Assembly (NCBI RefSeq): GCF_040151475.1
Contig: NZ_JBDKWG010000121.1
Coordinates: forward strand, 1 to 64,000
Direction: 5' to 3'
DNA: 64,000 nucleotides
From: CAXBNB01 sp040151475
Lineage (GTDB): Bacteria > Bacteroidota > Bacteroidia > Cytophagales > Cyclobacteriaceae
Both the position numbers and the translations under genes were made by a program. Below the pieces are notes generated by a model. The model worked only from the letters and a program-made list of their open reading frames with translations, had not been told where the DNA came from and did no database searches. Of the stretch, positions 26,635 through 35,688 are shown in pieces (the first letter of the stretch is position 1; each line of letters opens with the position of its first letter).

Positions 26635-29478
26635 ATGAATGAAAATGCATGGAGTTGGATACTTCAATTTTTAGGTCGCCTGCATCCGTTGGCGGTTCAC
26701 TTCCCAATAGGTTTGTTGGTAGTCGCATTGTTTTTAGAGTGCCTTACCATAGGAGGTAAGCGAGTAGGGCTGAGGGAAGGGATCAATTGGATGGTGTATA
26801 TGGGAGCCTTGTTTGCGGTGATGGCTACCATTTTGGGTTTGTTGTTACGGACTTTTGACGATTACACCGGTGATTTGGTGCAGACCCATCAATATTTAGG
26901 GATAGCCACAGCAGTATTTTCGGCCATTACCTCATTGTTTTTAATGAAAACCCTGCAAGGAAAGTTAGCCAACTACTTTTTGTACAGAGCAGCACTGGTT
27001 GTTACGGTGGTGTCACTGACCGTTACAGGCCATCTTGGAGCGAATCTTACCCATGGTGAGGATTTTCTTACCGGGGTGTTGCCTGGAAATACCGATACCT
27101 ACGACAATGAAAACACCACCTTGTTATTGGCTCAGCTCACCCAACTCGATTCTTTATCAGAGATAGAACAAGACAAGCTCAACCTGGAAGTCCGGGCTAT
27201 TTTTGCCCACAACTGCTACCAGTGCCATAGTGAGAATAAGAAAAAAGGAGACCTGGTACTGGAAAACAAACGGGGAGTATTCCAAGGAGGAGAATCAGGC
27301 CCGGTCATTGTAGCAGGAAAGCCTGAAGAGAGTGAGATCTATAAACGCATCACCCTTTCCCCCAATCATGACGATGTAATGCCCAAAAAAGGAAAAGTAT
27401 TGAAATCCAATGAGATTGCCCTGATCAAATTGTGGATCAAAAATGGAGCCCATTGGTCGGACAAGGCACTGAAGGTATTTCCCGAAGCACCGTTGACCCT
27501 CACCAAACCAGAATTGCCAGAGAGTGGCCTTAATCATCCTGCCGATAAAATTATAGATGCTTATTTTGAAAAAAACAATGTGGATTGGCCTGAAGTGGTC
27601 GATGATCATACTTTTATCAGAAGGGCTTATCTGGACGTAATCGGACTGTTGCCAGAGCCTGCTCAGGAAGAGGCATTTGTAAACAATCAAAGTGCTGACA
27701 AAAGAAGTAAACTCATAGATGAATTGTTAAGCGATCAACACAACTATACCCAACATTGGTTGAGTTTTTGGAACGACCTGTTTCGCAATGATTATTCAGG
27801 AACGGGATTTATTACAGGAGGACGAAAGCAAATTACCGACTGGCTGTACCACTCATTGCTGGAAAACAAATCCTACGACCAGATGGTAAAAGAGTTGGTA
27901 AACCCGACAGAAAAATCTGAAGGATTTATTAAGGGGATACAATGGAGAGGAGTAGTCAATGCCAGTCAGCGTACAGAAATGCAGGCCGCCCAGAACATTG
28001 GGCAATCGATGATGGGAGTGAACGTAAAATGCGCTTCCTGTCACAATAGCTTTGTCAGCAACCTGACACTGGATCAATCCTATGGATTTGCTTCCATCTT
28101 TGCGGATTCTGTGTTGGAGCTCAACCGTTGTGACAAGCCTATTGGTAAAATGGCTAAGGTCAATTTTCTCTATACAGAACTCGGATCAGTAGAAGCCGAA
28201 ACTATAAAAGAACGACTGCTGAAACTCTCGGAAGTGATGGTGAAACCTGAAAATGGCAGATTGTACAGAACCATTACCAATCGTATTTGGAAAAGACTGA
28301 TAGGAAGAGGCATAGTAGAACCAGTTGACGAAATGGACAATGCACCCTGGGATGCCACTTTGCTGGATTGGTTGGCGGCTGATTTTATAGACTCCGGGTA
28401 TGATTTGAAGCATTTGGTTAAGAGAATTATGACCTCCAGGGCATACCAGCTTCCAACAGCAAACTATGAAGCCGCCGAAGAGATCAGGTCGAAGAAATAT
28501 GTATTTAACGGGCCTGTTGTCAGGCGTATGAGTGCCGAGCAATTTTCTGATGCAGTCAGCCAGGTCATTGCTCCTGTGTATTACGCAGTAGCCTATGATC
28601 CCAATCAGGAAGGCTTGTCTTCGAGAAGAATTTGGCACAGAGAGATTAAATTTGACAGGGATGTACTGCCCGATCCGGGCAAACGATTTTTCCGGAATGT
28701 TTTTACACTTCCACAAAAGGAAATAGCAATGGCTAAGGCACTCATTTCAGTGGATCATTCTTATACCCTGTTTGTAAATGGTAAAAAAGCTTCGCAGGGA
28801 GATGATTGGAGAAAAGTAGATAAGCTGGATTTGAAAGGCCTGTTGGCCGCCGGAGACAATATAATAGCAGTGGAAGGAATCAACGAAGGAAATATTGCCA
28901 ATCCTGCCGGTATTTTGTTTGCTCTTAAAATACAATATGGTGATGGAGAGGAAATCATGATACAATCCAATGGAGATTGGAAAAGTACTGACACCCAGCC
29001 ATCCGAAGGATGGATAGATTTAAAGTTTGAAGATCAAGAGTGGAAAAAAGCCAGAAACTATGGGGAAAAGCATTGGGACAAGCTGGTCAACTATAAATTT
29101 GAAGATGATGGAAACGCATTTGCAAGAGCCAGTTTGGTGAAACAAAACCCTTTTATGAAAGCCCTCGGCAGGCCAAGTAGAGAAAATGTCGCTACCACAA
29201 GAGACGATCAGGCGACATTGCTACAGGCCCTGGAGCTTACAAATGGCGCATACTTTAATAGTGTCTTGGCTGAAGGAGCTTCACAATGGCTTCAGGACTA
29301 TGATGGAAATGGAGAAAAGATAGTAGAAAACCTATATCAAAAATCGCTGGGGCGTAATCCCACAAAACAAGAAAAAAATGTAATGTTGAGTACTTTGGGA
29401 GACACGCCCGGTCAGGACGTTGTACAAGACCTGTTTTGGGCTACATTACTTTTACCTGAATTTCAATTTATTTACTAG
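26635..29478 (+). CDS. DUF2231-PSCyt1-DUF1549-DUF1553 cytochrome protein (PSD1 family)
   Basis: A 947-aa membrane protein. About four transmembrane helices (residues 1-135, DUF2231-like) precede a planctomycete-type cytochrome c domain (CYQCH, Cys194-Cys197-His198, with VMPKKG downstream). DUF1549 follows (about 305-490; FIRRAYLDVIGLLPEP; VKCASCHNSF, a second CxxCH), then DUF1553 (about 535-930; TNRIWKRLIGRGIVEPVDEMD; RRMSAEQFSDAV). A beta-sandwich insert at about 665-790 resembles a galactose-binding/CBM module (YTLFVNGKKAS; GDNIIAVEG). Its biochemical role is unknown. Haem and membrane anchoring suggest redox chemistry in the periplasm. It is paired with the DUF1501 gene, as is usual in Planctomycetes. 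Confidence 0.88.
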   Translation: MNENAWSWILQFLGRLHPLAVHFPIGLLVVALFLECLTIGGKRVGLREGINWMVYMGALFAVMATILGLLLRTFDDYTGDLVQTHQYLGIATAVFSAITSLFLMKTLQGKLANYFLYRAALVVTVVSLTVTGHLGANLTHGEDFLTGVLPGNTDTYDNENTTLLLAQLTQLDSLSEIEQDKLNLEVRAIFAHNCYQCHSENKKKGDLVLENKRGVFQGGESGPVIVAGKPEESEIYKRITLSPNHDDVMPKKGKVLKSNEIALIKLWIKNGAHWSDKALKVFPEAPLTLTKPELPESGLNHPADKIIDAYFEKNNVDWPEVVDDHTFIRRAYLDVIGLLPEPAQEEAFVNNQSADKRSKLIDELLSDQHNYTQHWLSFWNDLFRNDYSGTGFITGGRKQITDWLYHSLLENKSYDQMVKELVNPTEKSEGFIKGIQWRGVVNASQRTEMQAAQNIGQSMMGVNVKCASCHNSFVSNLTLDQSYGFASIFADSVLELNRCDKPIGKMAKVNFLYTELGSVEAETIKERLLKLSEVMVKPENGRLYRTITNRIWKRLIGRGIVEPVDEMDNAPWDATLLDWLAADFIDSGYDLKHLVKRIMTSRAYQLPTANYEAAEEIRSKKYVFNGPVVRRMSAEQFSDAVSQVIAPVYYAVAYDPNQEGLSSRRIWHREIKFDRDVLPDPGKRFFRNVFTLPQKEIAMAKALISVDHSYTLFVNGKKASQGDDWRKVDKLDLKGLLAAGDNIIAVEGINEGNIANPAGILFALKIQYGDGEEIMIQSNGDWKSTDTQPSEGWIDLKFEDQEWKKARNYGEKHWDKLVNYKFEDDGNAFARASLVKQNPFMKALGRPSRENVATTRDDQATLLQALELTNGAYFNSVLAEGASQWLQDYDGNGEKIVENLYQKSLGRNPTKQEKNVMLSTLGDTPGQDVVQDLFWATLLLPEFQFIY

Positions 29479-29482
29479 TACT

Positions 29483-30916
29483 ATGGACTTACAAACAGAA
29501 AATTCAAGAAGAGAATTTATAAAAAAAATGGGAGCAGCAAGTCTGGCTGCCATGTCAGCAAGTATTCCAACAGCTAGTTTTTTGAGCTCATGCAGCACGG
29601 CTGCTGAAATGGCCTCTACCGCCGATACCGTTATTTTGTTGTGGATGGCCGGAGGTATGGCACATACCGAAACCTTCGACCCAAAGGCTTATGCTCCTTA
29701 TGAAAAGGGTATAGAAAGCAAAAGGGTACTGAGTACTTTTCCAAAAGTACCCACTGCTGTAGATGACCTTTATTTTTCCAAAGGATTAGAGTCGATCGGC
29801 AGTGTGATGGACAAAGGTGCGATCATCCGTTCGTACAGGTCGGCAGATTTGGGGCATATTCTGCATACCCGGCATCAATACCACTGGCACACTTGTTATG
29901 AGCCACCACAGTCGGTACAGGCACCACATATAGGATCCTGGATAGCTAAGGAAAAAGGCCCTTTGAATCCTGTAATCCCACCATTTATAGCGATGGGACA
30001 GAGGTTTACAGTAGGAGAGGCCGAAGAGTTAAAAGCCTTTCATTCAGCGGGATTTTTGGGAAGTGAATATGGCCCGTTTCTGATTCCTGACCCTTCCAGT
30101 GGTTTGGATAGCGTACGTCCTCCCCAGGGCATGTCTATGAAAAGATTTGAAGCCCGGTACAAGCTCTATAAGGAACTGACCAACAAGAGTCATGTAATGG
30201 AACGAGGAAGTGATTATCAAAAAGAATCACTGATGCGGTCAATGGAGCAATCGTATCGTTTGTTGAATTCTCCTGAGGCAGAGATTTTTGACCTTTCGAA
30301 AGAACCAAAGAAAAGTTATGACACTTACAACACAGGTCGGTTTGGCCAGGGTTGTTTGCTGGCCAAAAGGCTGGCAATGAACGGAGCGAGATTTATAAGT
30401 GTATCGACAGAATACGAACCGTTTTTAGGATGGGATACCCATGAAAACGGGCACTCTCGTTTGGTAAAAATGAAAGAACTTGTTGACAGGCCTATTGCAC
30501 AATTGATCAAAGATTTGGATGAGACTGGCCACTTAGGCCGTACCCTCATTGTACTGGCCAGTGAGTTTAGCCGTGATGCGATTTTAGAAGGCAGGCCCGG
30601 AGAAAAAATCAAAGACCAGGTGGATCAGCCTGATGTTATCGAAGATGAGAAATTCTATGGAATGCACCGTCATTTTACCGATGGCAGTTCCATATTGATG
30701 TGGGGTGGAGGGATCAAGAATGGCTTGATTTACGGTAAAACGGCCGATGAAAGGCCTTGTTCGTCAATAGAGAAAACGGTAGTAATAGACCAGGTACACC
30801 AGTCGATCTATCATGCGCTGGGCATCCATCCGGAGACACATTATACCATTGAAGGCCGGCCATTTTACACCACCCCTGACGGGCAAGGCCAACCGATTTT
30901 GGATTTGTTTGCATAG
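29483..30916 (+). CDS. DUF1501 protein with twin-arginine signal
   Basis: A 477-aa protein of the sulfatase-like alkaline phosphatase superfamily. ATG 29483, 4 bp after the preceding gene, is preferred because it places a Tat signal at the N-terminus (SRREFIKKMGAASLAAM). A longer frame from 29420 overlaps the upstream gene and has no signal logic. DUF1501 features are seen: GGMAHTETFDPK, ASEFSRDA, and HRHFTDGSSILMWGGGIKNG with metal-ligand-like His residues. Its activity is not established. The DUF1553-DUF1501 pair is probably one functional unit, folded in the cytoplasm and exported by Tat. Confidence 0.9.
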   Translation: MDLQTENSRREFIKKMGAASLAAMSASIPTASFLSSCSTAAEMASTADTVILLWMAGGMAHTETFDPKAYAPYEKGIESKRVLSTFPKVPTAVDDLYFSKGLESIGSVMDKGAIIRSYRSADLGHILHTRHQYHWHTCYEPPQSVQAPHIGSWIAKEKGPLNPVIPPFIAMGQRFTVGEAEELKAFHSAGFLGSEYGPFLIPDPSSGLDSVRPPQGMSMKRFEARYKLYKELTNKSHVMERGSDYQKESLMRSMEQSYRLLNSPEAEIFDLSKEPKKSYDTYNTGRFGQGCLLAKRLAMNGARFISVSTEYEPFLGWDTHENGHSRLVKMKELVDRPIAQLIKDLDETGHLGRTLIVLASEFSRDAILEGRPGEKIKDQVDQPDVIEDEKFYGMHRHFTDGSSILMWGGGIKNGLIYGKTADERPCSSIEKTVVIDQVHQSIYHALGIHPETHYTIEGRPFYTTPDGQGQPILDLFA

Positions 30917-30956
30917 TACCTTTTTAAAAGCATGAAAAAATCGTAGACACAACAAA

Positions 30957-31081
30957 ACAAACACATTTAAAAACTAAAAACCTCCTTACCGTACCAGTTA
31001 CGGTACCCCTTGAAATTGAAGTTAATCCTAACAGACCCCAGAACATGTCTGGGGATTGTAAGAATTTTTAAATGCGTTTGT
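30957..31081 (+). mobile_element. MITE-like element, copy 2 (intact terminal repeats)
   Basis: 125-bp unit with imperfect terminal inverted repeats: ACAAACACATTTAAAAAC at the left and ACAAACGCATTTAAAAAT (reverse complement of 31064-31081) at the right, 16 of 18 bases matching. Inside are a short form of hairpin A (ACCGTA/TACGGT, loop CCAGT) and hairpin B (CCCCAGA/TCTGGGG). It lies between the DUF1501 gene and the apiosidase-like gene and overlaps any longer start of the latter. Confidence 0.8.
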
Positions 31082-31111
31082 TTTGGCCGGCAAAAAGTAA
31101 ATAATATAATT

Positions 31112-32770
31112 ATGACAGGCTTAAAATTTATTTTCACAACTGGATTAATTTCCTGCTGGATTTCGCTTGTTGTTCAAGCCGGAGAGGCAATCACAGTTGA
31201 AGCAAACCGAGTTGCCGCAATAACCCTTATTTCTTCTAAAACTTATGAAAACCCATTTGTTGAAATAGAACTTATTGCAGAGGTAACACAACCAGATGGT
31301 AAAAAACTCAAGGTTCCCATGTTTTGGGCTGGTGACAAAAAATGGTCTCTTCGTTATGCATCAAATGTAATTGGCAATCACACTTTTAAGACACAGTGTT
31401 CTGATAGGAAAAACAAAACGCTTCATGAGATAAAAGGAAGTATTATGGTTACAGCCTACCAAGGAGAGAATAAACTGTACCAGCATGGTGTGATTGGTAT
31501 AAGTGAAGACAAGCGCCATTTTGCCCATGCCGATGGTACACCGTTTTTTTGGCTGGCAGATACTTGGTGGAAAAACTTGTGCAAGCGAATGACTTGGGAA
31601 GGTTTTCAGGAATTGACGGCCGACCGAAAGGCAAAAGGCTTCAATGTAGTCCAGATTGTTTGTGGTCCTTATCCCGATGAGGAAATGATGGAAGCACGGT
31701 GGGAGAACGAAGGAGGTTTGCCTTACGAAACTAAGGACTTCAGTATTGTCAATCCTAAGTACTTTGATTTTGCTGATAGACGTATTGAACATTTGGTGGA
31801 GGCTGGCATTGTTCCTGTAATTGTGGGTGGTTGGGGGCGTCCGCAGGGTGGAGGAGAAAGTACTTTGATGCAAGTTGGGCTGGAAGGATACAAGAGACAT
31901 TGGCGTAACTTAATCGCCAGGTACGGAGCATATCCCACGGTGTGGATGGTTGGAGGAGAGGCACAGGATTCCTATGGCCCTTGGTCAGACTTGGCACAAT
32001 ACCTCAAAGATACAGATCCATACAATCATATTATGTGTTACCATGCTCCGGGACATCCTCGCGAGATGTTGCAGGATAATTCTATGTTTGATTTTGATAT
32101 GCTCGCCATTGGGCACGATGGGATGGAAACTGTAAATCGTACTTTTGATTTGATGAATTCTTGCTTAGAAACATCTCCAAAGAGACCAGTACTTTGTGGT
32201 GAGGCCTGTTACGAAGGTCACATGCAAACCAACTTTCAATATATACAACGCCACATGTTTTGGAGCTTTATGCTCAGTGGTGCAGCAGGGCATACCTATG
32301 GTGCTGCCGGCATCTGGCATGCTGGTATTGAGGGTGATGCAGGTCATACTGGTTATTGGGGACAGGAATATGATTGGACTACATGGAAAGAAGGGATGAA
32401 TTACCCTGGTTCCACACAATTGGGAATAGGCAAAAAACTGCTGGAAAAATATAACTGGTCACAGTTTGAAACACATCCCGAATGGACGGATTCCACCTAC
32501 TTTGCAGCTGGGATATCTGGGAAAGTTCGTTTTATTTATCTCCCCCGACGAAATATATACAACTGGGAAGGTCCAATGATTAAAAACCTTGACCCGACTG
32601 TTGATTGGAGGGTTTATTATTTTGATCCGGCTACAGGGCGAAAGTTTGAACAAGACCCGATCAAATCAGGTCATAAAGTCAATGATGGTGTGTTGAAAAC
32701 TATTTCTTACCAAAGAAATGTACCATCACCGCAGGACTGGGTAATGGTATTTGAAAGGATAAATGATTGA
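31112..32770 (+). CDS. DUF5060-DUF4038 apiosidase-like glycoside hydrolase (GH140-like)
   Basis: A 552-aa secreted enzyme from ATG 31112, which opens a good signal peptide (FIFTTGLISCWISLVVQAGEA); longer in-frame starts would lie inside the MITE-like element. Residues about 25-125 are a DUF5060 beta domain. Residues about 130-450 are a DUF4038 TIM barrel (HADGTPFFWLADTWW; GFNVVQIVCGPYPDEE; YPTVWMVGGEAQDSYG; RPVLCGEACYEG, with likely acid/base and nucleophile residues at VGGEA and CGEACYEG). A collagen-binding-like C-terminal beta domain follows (RVYYFDPATGR). GH140 enzymes release apiose, but other DUF4038 proteins have other specificities. It is probably the depolymerase of PUL1. Confidence 0.85.
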   Translation: MTGLKFIFTTGLISCWISLVVQAGEAITVEANRVAAITLISSKTYENPFVEIELIAEVTQPDGKKLKVPMFWAGDKKWSLRYASNVIGNHTFKTQCSDRKNKTLHEIKGSIMVTAYQGENKLYQHGVIGISEDKRHFAHADGTPFFWLADTWWKNLCKRMTWEGFQELTADRKAKGFNVVQIVCGPYPDEEMMEARWENEGGLPYETKDFSIVNPKYFDFADRRIEHLVEAGIVPVIVGGWGRPQGGGESTLMQVGLEGYKRHWRNLIARYGAYPTVWMVGGEAQDSYGPWSDLAQYLKDTDPYNHIMCYHAPGHPREMLQDNSMFDFDMLAIGHDGMETVNRTFDLMNSCLETSPKRPVLCGEACYEGHMQTNFQYIQRHMFWSFMLSGAAGHTYGAAGIWHAGIEGDAGHTGYWGQEYDWTTWKEGMNYPGSTQLGIGKKLLEKYNWSQFETHPEWTDSTYFAAGISGKVRFIYLPRRNIYNWEGPMIKNLDPTVDWRVYYFDPATGRKFEQDPIKSGHKVNDGVLKTISYQRNVPSPQDWVMVFERIND

Positions 32771-32799
32771 GGAAGTTGACTAAACTATAATTTTTGTAA

Positions 32800-32843
32800 T
32801 ATCAAATGTCTTTAAACTCAAAGAGGATTACAGACATTTGATA
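32800..32843. terminator. Bidirectional hairpin between convergent genes
   Basis: Twelve-base perfect stem TATCAAATGTCT/AGACATTTGATA with a 20-nt loop, between the convergent apiosidase-like and CBM9-like genes. T runs are weak on either side. Confidence 0.5.
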
Positions 32844-32862
32844 CTGAATGGTTATTTCTTGA

Positions 32863-33957
32863 TTAATTTTTCCTTGTTCTATTCTTCCATACTTTACCAT
32901 CCTGGACAATGTGCCAAACATCATTGTTGTCGGATTGATAAGTGGCTTCAAACTGAGAGGAGGTAGCCTCTATTTTTAGTTTATTGCTCTTGTTTTGATC
33001 TAATCCGGATAAGTTGAGGTCTTCAATATTATTAGTGTAGCTTTTATTTTTTGAGCGGAATTTCCTTTGTGCATAATAGACTTCTCTTAACAGTTGCTGT
33101 TCCATTTCTCCATCAGGATCTATGAACGGGATGTTTTTACTTCCCACAGGTTGATCGGAAAACTGAACAATTCCCCATTTTTCCGGCATGTGCATGCTTA
33201 TACGCCCCTGAGGTGACCATACCCAGTTGAATTCAGGATAGCCCTTTCCTGTGTCAGGATTGATTGATTTGGTGTATTTTCCATCAGTGTCCAATCGCCA
33301 GTTTACCCTTGAGAAGTTTACCCTCCATTGATCGTCATTTTTTGGTACTCTTCTGGCTGCTTCTTTTAGTACTTTCCATGGGAAAGCCAATTCAACAGTC
33401 CAGTAGTTGTCTATGTCATTAGGATCATTGATTGTACCGTCTATGTATATGCCTTTTTTTAGTCCTTTTATGTCCCATCCATTGAGAAATGTTCCCCCAT
33501 CTCTATATGGTTTTATAAGCATCAAATCCCAAATAGTGCCAAGAGCATTGATTTCAAATTCATAATACTTATGAGTATCACCATCAGGGTCTATAAAAAC
33601 CTCAAAATCATTTTGGTGAAAGATAACAGCATCTCTTTCTGTGTATTCAGCCCATATATGGGGTTCATATATTTTTGCTGAGATGTAAAAGTATTCATCA
33701 TCCCAAAGCATTTTGGCTTGGGTTTCGTACAATGGTTTTGGTTTAGCATCTCCTTCTATATCTACAAACTTTTGGGTCCATTCTGCTTTTTTCCATGACT
33801 CCTCATCGAGTTTTCCATCTATCACCATCTCGTCTATAGGCCTGGTGGCAATATAGCGTTCCGGGCCGGAAGGTTGACCCTGACTATACGAGTTGGCATA
33901 TAGCAGTGTAAATAAGGTAATTGATAAATTAAATTTGTTGAGTATATTTCCAGACAT
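32863..33957 (-). CDS. Secreted carbohydrate-binding family 9-like protein
   Basis: A 364-aa protein with a signal peptide (LSITLFTLLYANSYSQ) and a CBM9-like/DOMON-type beta-sandwich at about residues 35-245 (MVIDGKLDEESWKKAEW; MLWDDEYFYISAKIYEPHIWA; NDFEVFIDPDGDTHKYYEFEINALGT, the Asp-rich segment typical of the fold's Ca/sugar site). The C-terminal third is helical and ends in a small domain of unknown type. Family 9-like proteins occur in PULs and probably bind glycan at the surface or in the periplasm. Divergent from the MFS gene. Confidence 0.82.
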   Translation of the reverse strand: MSGNILNKFNLSITLFTLLYANSYSQGQPSGPERYIATRPIDEMVIDGKLDEESWKKAEWTQKFVDIEGDAKPKPLYETQAKMLWDDEYFYISAKIYEPHIWAEYTERDAVIFHQNDFEVFIDPDGDTHKYYEFEINALGTIWDLMLIKPYRDGGTFLNGWDIKGLKKGIYIDGTINDPNDIDNYWTVELAFPWKVLKEAARRVPKNDDQWRVNFSRVNWRLDTDGKYTKSINPDTGKGYPEFNWVWSPQGRISMHMPEKWGIVQFSDQPVGSKNIPFIDPDGEMEQQLLREVYYAQRKFRSKNKSYTNNIEDLNLSGLDQNKSNKLKIEATSSQFEATYQSDNNDVWHIVQDGKVWKNRTRKN

Positions 33958-34219
33958 GCTGTTTTTGTTGGTTTAAATGATTGGATGTTTTCATTTATTA
34001 GTGGGGAATTTTTCGGTTTGCAATAACAATGCCGAATGAATTACTATTGTGAATATTTTTATCTTAATCAATTGGCAACTGTGTCAAAATAGTTTTATCA
34101 ATATGAAAAATGTGGATTTTCTTATATGTTGGAAAGCAATTAACCCTTTTTTATAAGATATTGATCATTCTGAGATATAATTGCCCTTTAAACTAAACTA
34201 TCAACTTACTATTAAAATT
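33958..34219. other. Divergent promoter region at the start of PUL2
   Basis: 262 bp, AT-rich, between the CBM9-like gene and the MFS gene. No convincing promoter pair or operator is recognised. Confidence 0.35.
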
Positions 34220-35665
34220 ATGGCAGGAGCACAACCAAGCGTGATGGCAGCATCATCCAATGAAGAGAATAATTCTCAGAATTATACCAAACCATTTATC
34301 ACCATATCATTCTTATTTTTTATGTGGGGATTCATCACTGTGATGAACGATGTATTGATTCCTCATTTAAAGGCGGCATTTGAGTTGAGCTATTTTCAGG
34401 CTGCATTGGTGCAATTCGCATTCTTTGGAGCTTTCTTTATTGTCTCGCTTATTTATTTTTTGGTATCTGTATCTAAAGGAGATCCGATCACTAAAATTGG
34501 CTATAAAAATGGTATTGTAATAGGCCTTGTGATTTGTGGGGTTGGTTGTTGTTTATTTTATCCTGCTGCACAGTTTCAGGCATATGGTTTTTTTCTGAGT
34601 GCCCTATTTGTGCTGGCTACAGGAGTTACCATTTTACAGATTGCAGCAAATCCTTATGCAGCTATTTTGGGAAAACCGGAAACGGCTTCAAGCAGATTGA
34701 ACCTGGCTCAGGGATACAATTCTATTGGTACTACCTTGGCACCATTTATTGGGGCATTGTTGATTTACAAAGTATTTTCAGATGGTAATATTACAGTTGA
34801 TTCCTTGAAATTACCTTATGTTATTTATGGTTCGGCATTCATTGTATTGGCATTGCTGGTAAGGGGAGTCAACCTTCCTTCTTTTGTAAATAAGGAGAAA
34901 ATATTGAAAGGAGCAGGAGCACTGAAGTTCCGCCAGTTAAGGTTTGGGATGTTTGCAATCTTCGCCTACGTGGGTGCGGAAGTAGCCATTGGGAGTTTTC
35001 TGATCAACTATTTTGGATTGGAAAATATCATGGGGTTTGGAGAAGCTGAAGCTGGAGTTTATTTATCGTACTACTGGGGTGGTGCTATGATAGGCAGGTT
35101 TATGGGTTCTATTTCTATGGGATCAATTACCGATACGGCTAAAAAATATGGTTTGATGGCTGCTGTAGCTATCGCAGCATTTGTATTGGTTTACCTTGTT
35201 ACAAGTATTAAAAATGAAAATGGTATTTTCCACATGGAATTTTTAAGCTTTTCTAAGATTGGTTTATTTCTACTTTTTGCATTGATCAATTACGCAGCAT
35301 TTTTTGTTGGAAAATCGAGCCCATCCAGGATATTGGCAGTGTTTGCTTCTATCATCATAGTAATGTTGATGCTGGTTGTATTTACTGATGGCTATATCGC
35401 ATTTTGGTCTGCTATAGCTATTGGCTTGTTCAATTCTATTATGTGGTCTAATATTTTTACTTTAGCCATCAAAGACCTGGGAGAGCACACCAGTCAGGGG
35501 TCATCCTTACTGGTCATGATGATAGTAGGCGGAGCTCTTGTTCCTCCAATTCAAGGTTTATTGGCTGATGTTGTCGGTATTCAGTTGTCTTTTTTACTGC
35601 CAGTGATTTGTTACTTATATATTGTGTTTTATGCAGTAAACGGATATAAACCAATGAAAAATTGA
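34220..35665 (+). CDS. Sugar MFS transporter, FucP-like
   Basis: A 481-aa inner-membrane permease with about twelve transmembrane helices. The first (ITISFLFFMWGFITVMNDVLIPHLKAAF) and the sequence ATGVTILQIAANPYAAILG are signatures of the FucP/NagP sugar:H+ symporter group of Bacteroidota. ATG 34220 is chosen over an upstream in-frame start at 34181, which would add 13 residues not expected in the family. It starts a run of co-directional genes (MFS, two sulfatases, GH92, ROK) with very short gaps, so it is probably the importer of the monosaccharide released by PUL2. Substrate (mannose?) is inferred from the neighbours. Confidence 0.92.
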   Translation: MAGAQPSVMAASSNEENNSQNYTKPFITISFLFFMWGFITVMNDVLIPHLKAAFELSYFQAALVQFAFFGAFFIVSLIYFLVSVSKGDPITKIGYKNGIVIGLVICGVGCCLFYPAAQFQAYGFFLSALFVLATGVTILQIAANPYAAILGKPETASSRLNLAQGYNSIGTTLAPFIGALLIYKVFSDGNITVDSLKLPYVIYGSAFIVLALLVRGVNLPSFVNKEKILKGAGALKFRQLRFGMFAIFAYVGAEVAIGSFLINYFGLENIMGFGEAEAGVYLSYYWGGAMIGRFMGSISMGSITDTAKKYGLMAAVAIAAFVLVYLVTSIKNENGIFHMEFLSFSKIGLFLLFALINYAAFFVGKSSPSRILAVFASIIIVMLMLVVFTDGYIAFWSAIAIGLFNSIMWSNIFTLAIKDLGEHTSQGSSLLVMMIVGGALVPPIQGLLADVVGIQLSFLLPVICYLYIVFYAVNGYKPMKN

Positions 35666-35688
35666 TAATAACCAAACGTAATTGTTCC

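Noticed and set aside
29420..29482. Upstream extension of the DUF1501 frame
   Set aside because: It overlaps the DUF1553 gene and would bury the twin-arginine signal 21 residues into the protein.
31010..31111. Upstream extension of the apiosidase-like frame
   Set aside because: It lies in the MITE-like element; the signal peptide begins at ATG 31112.
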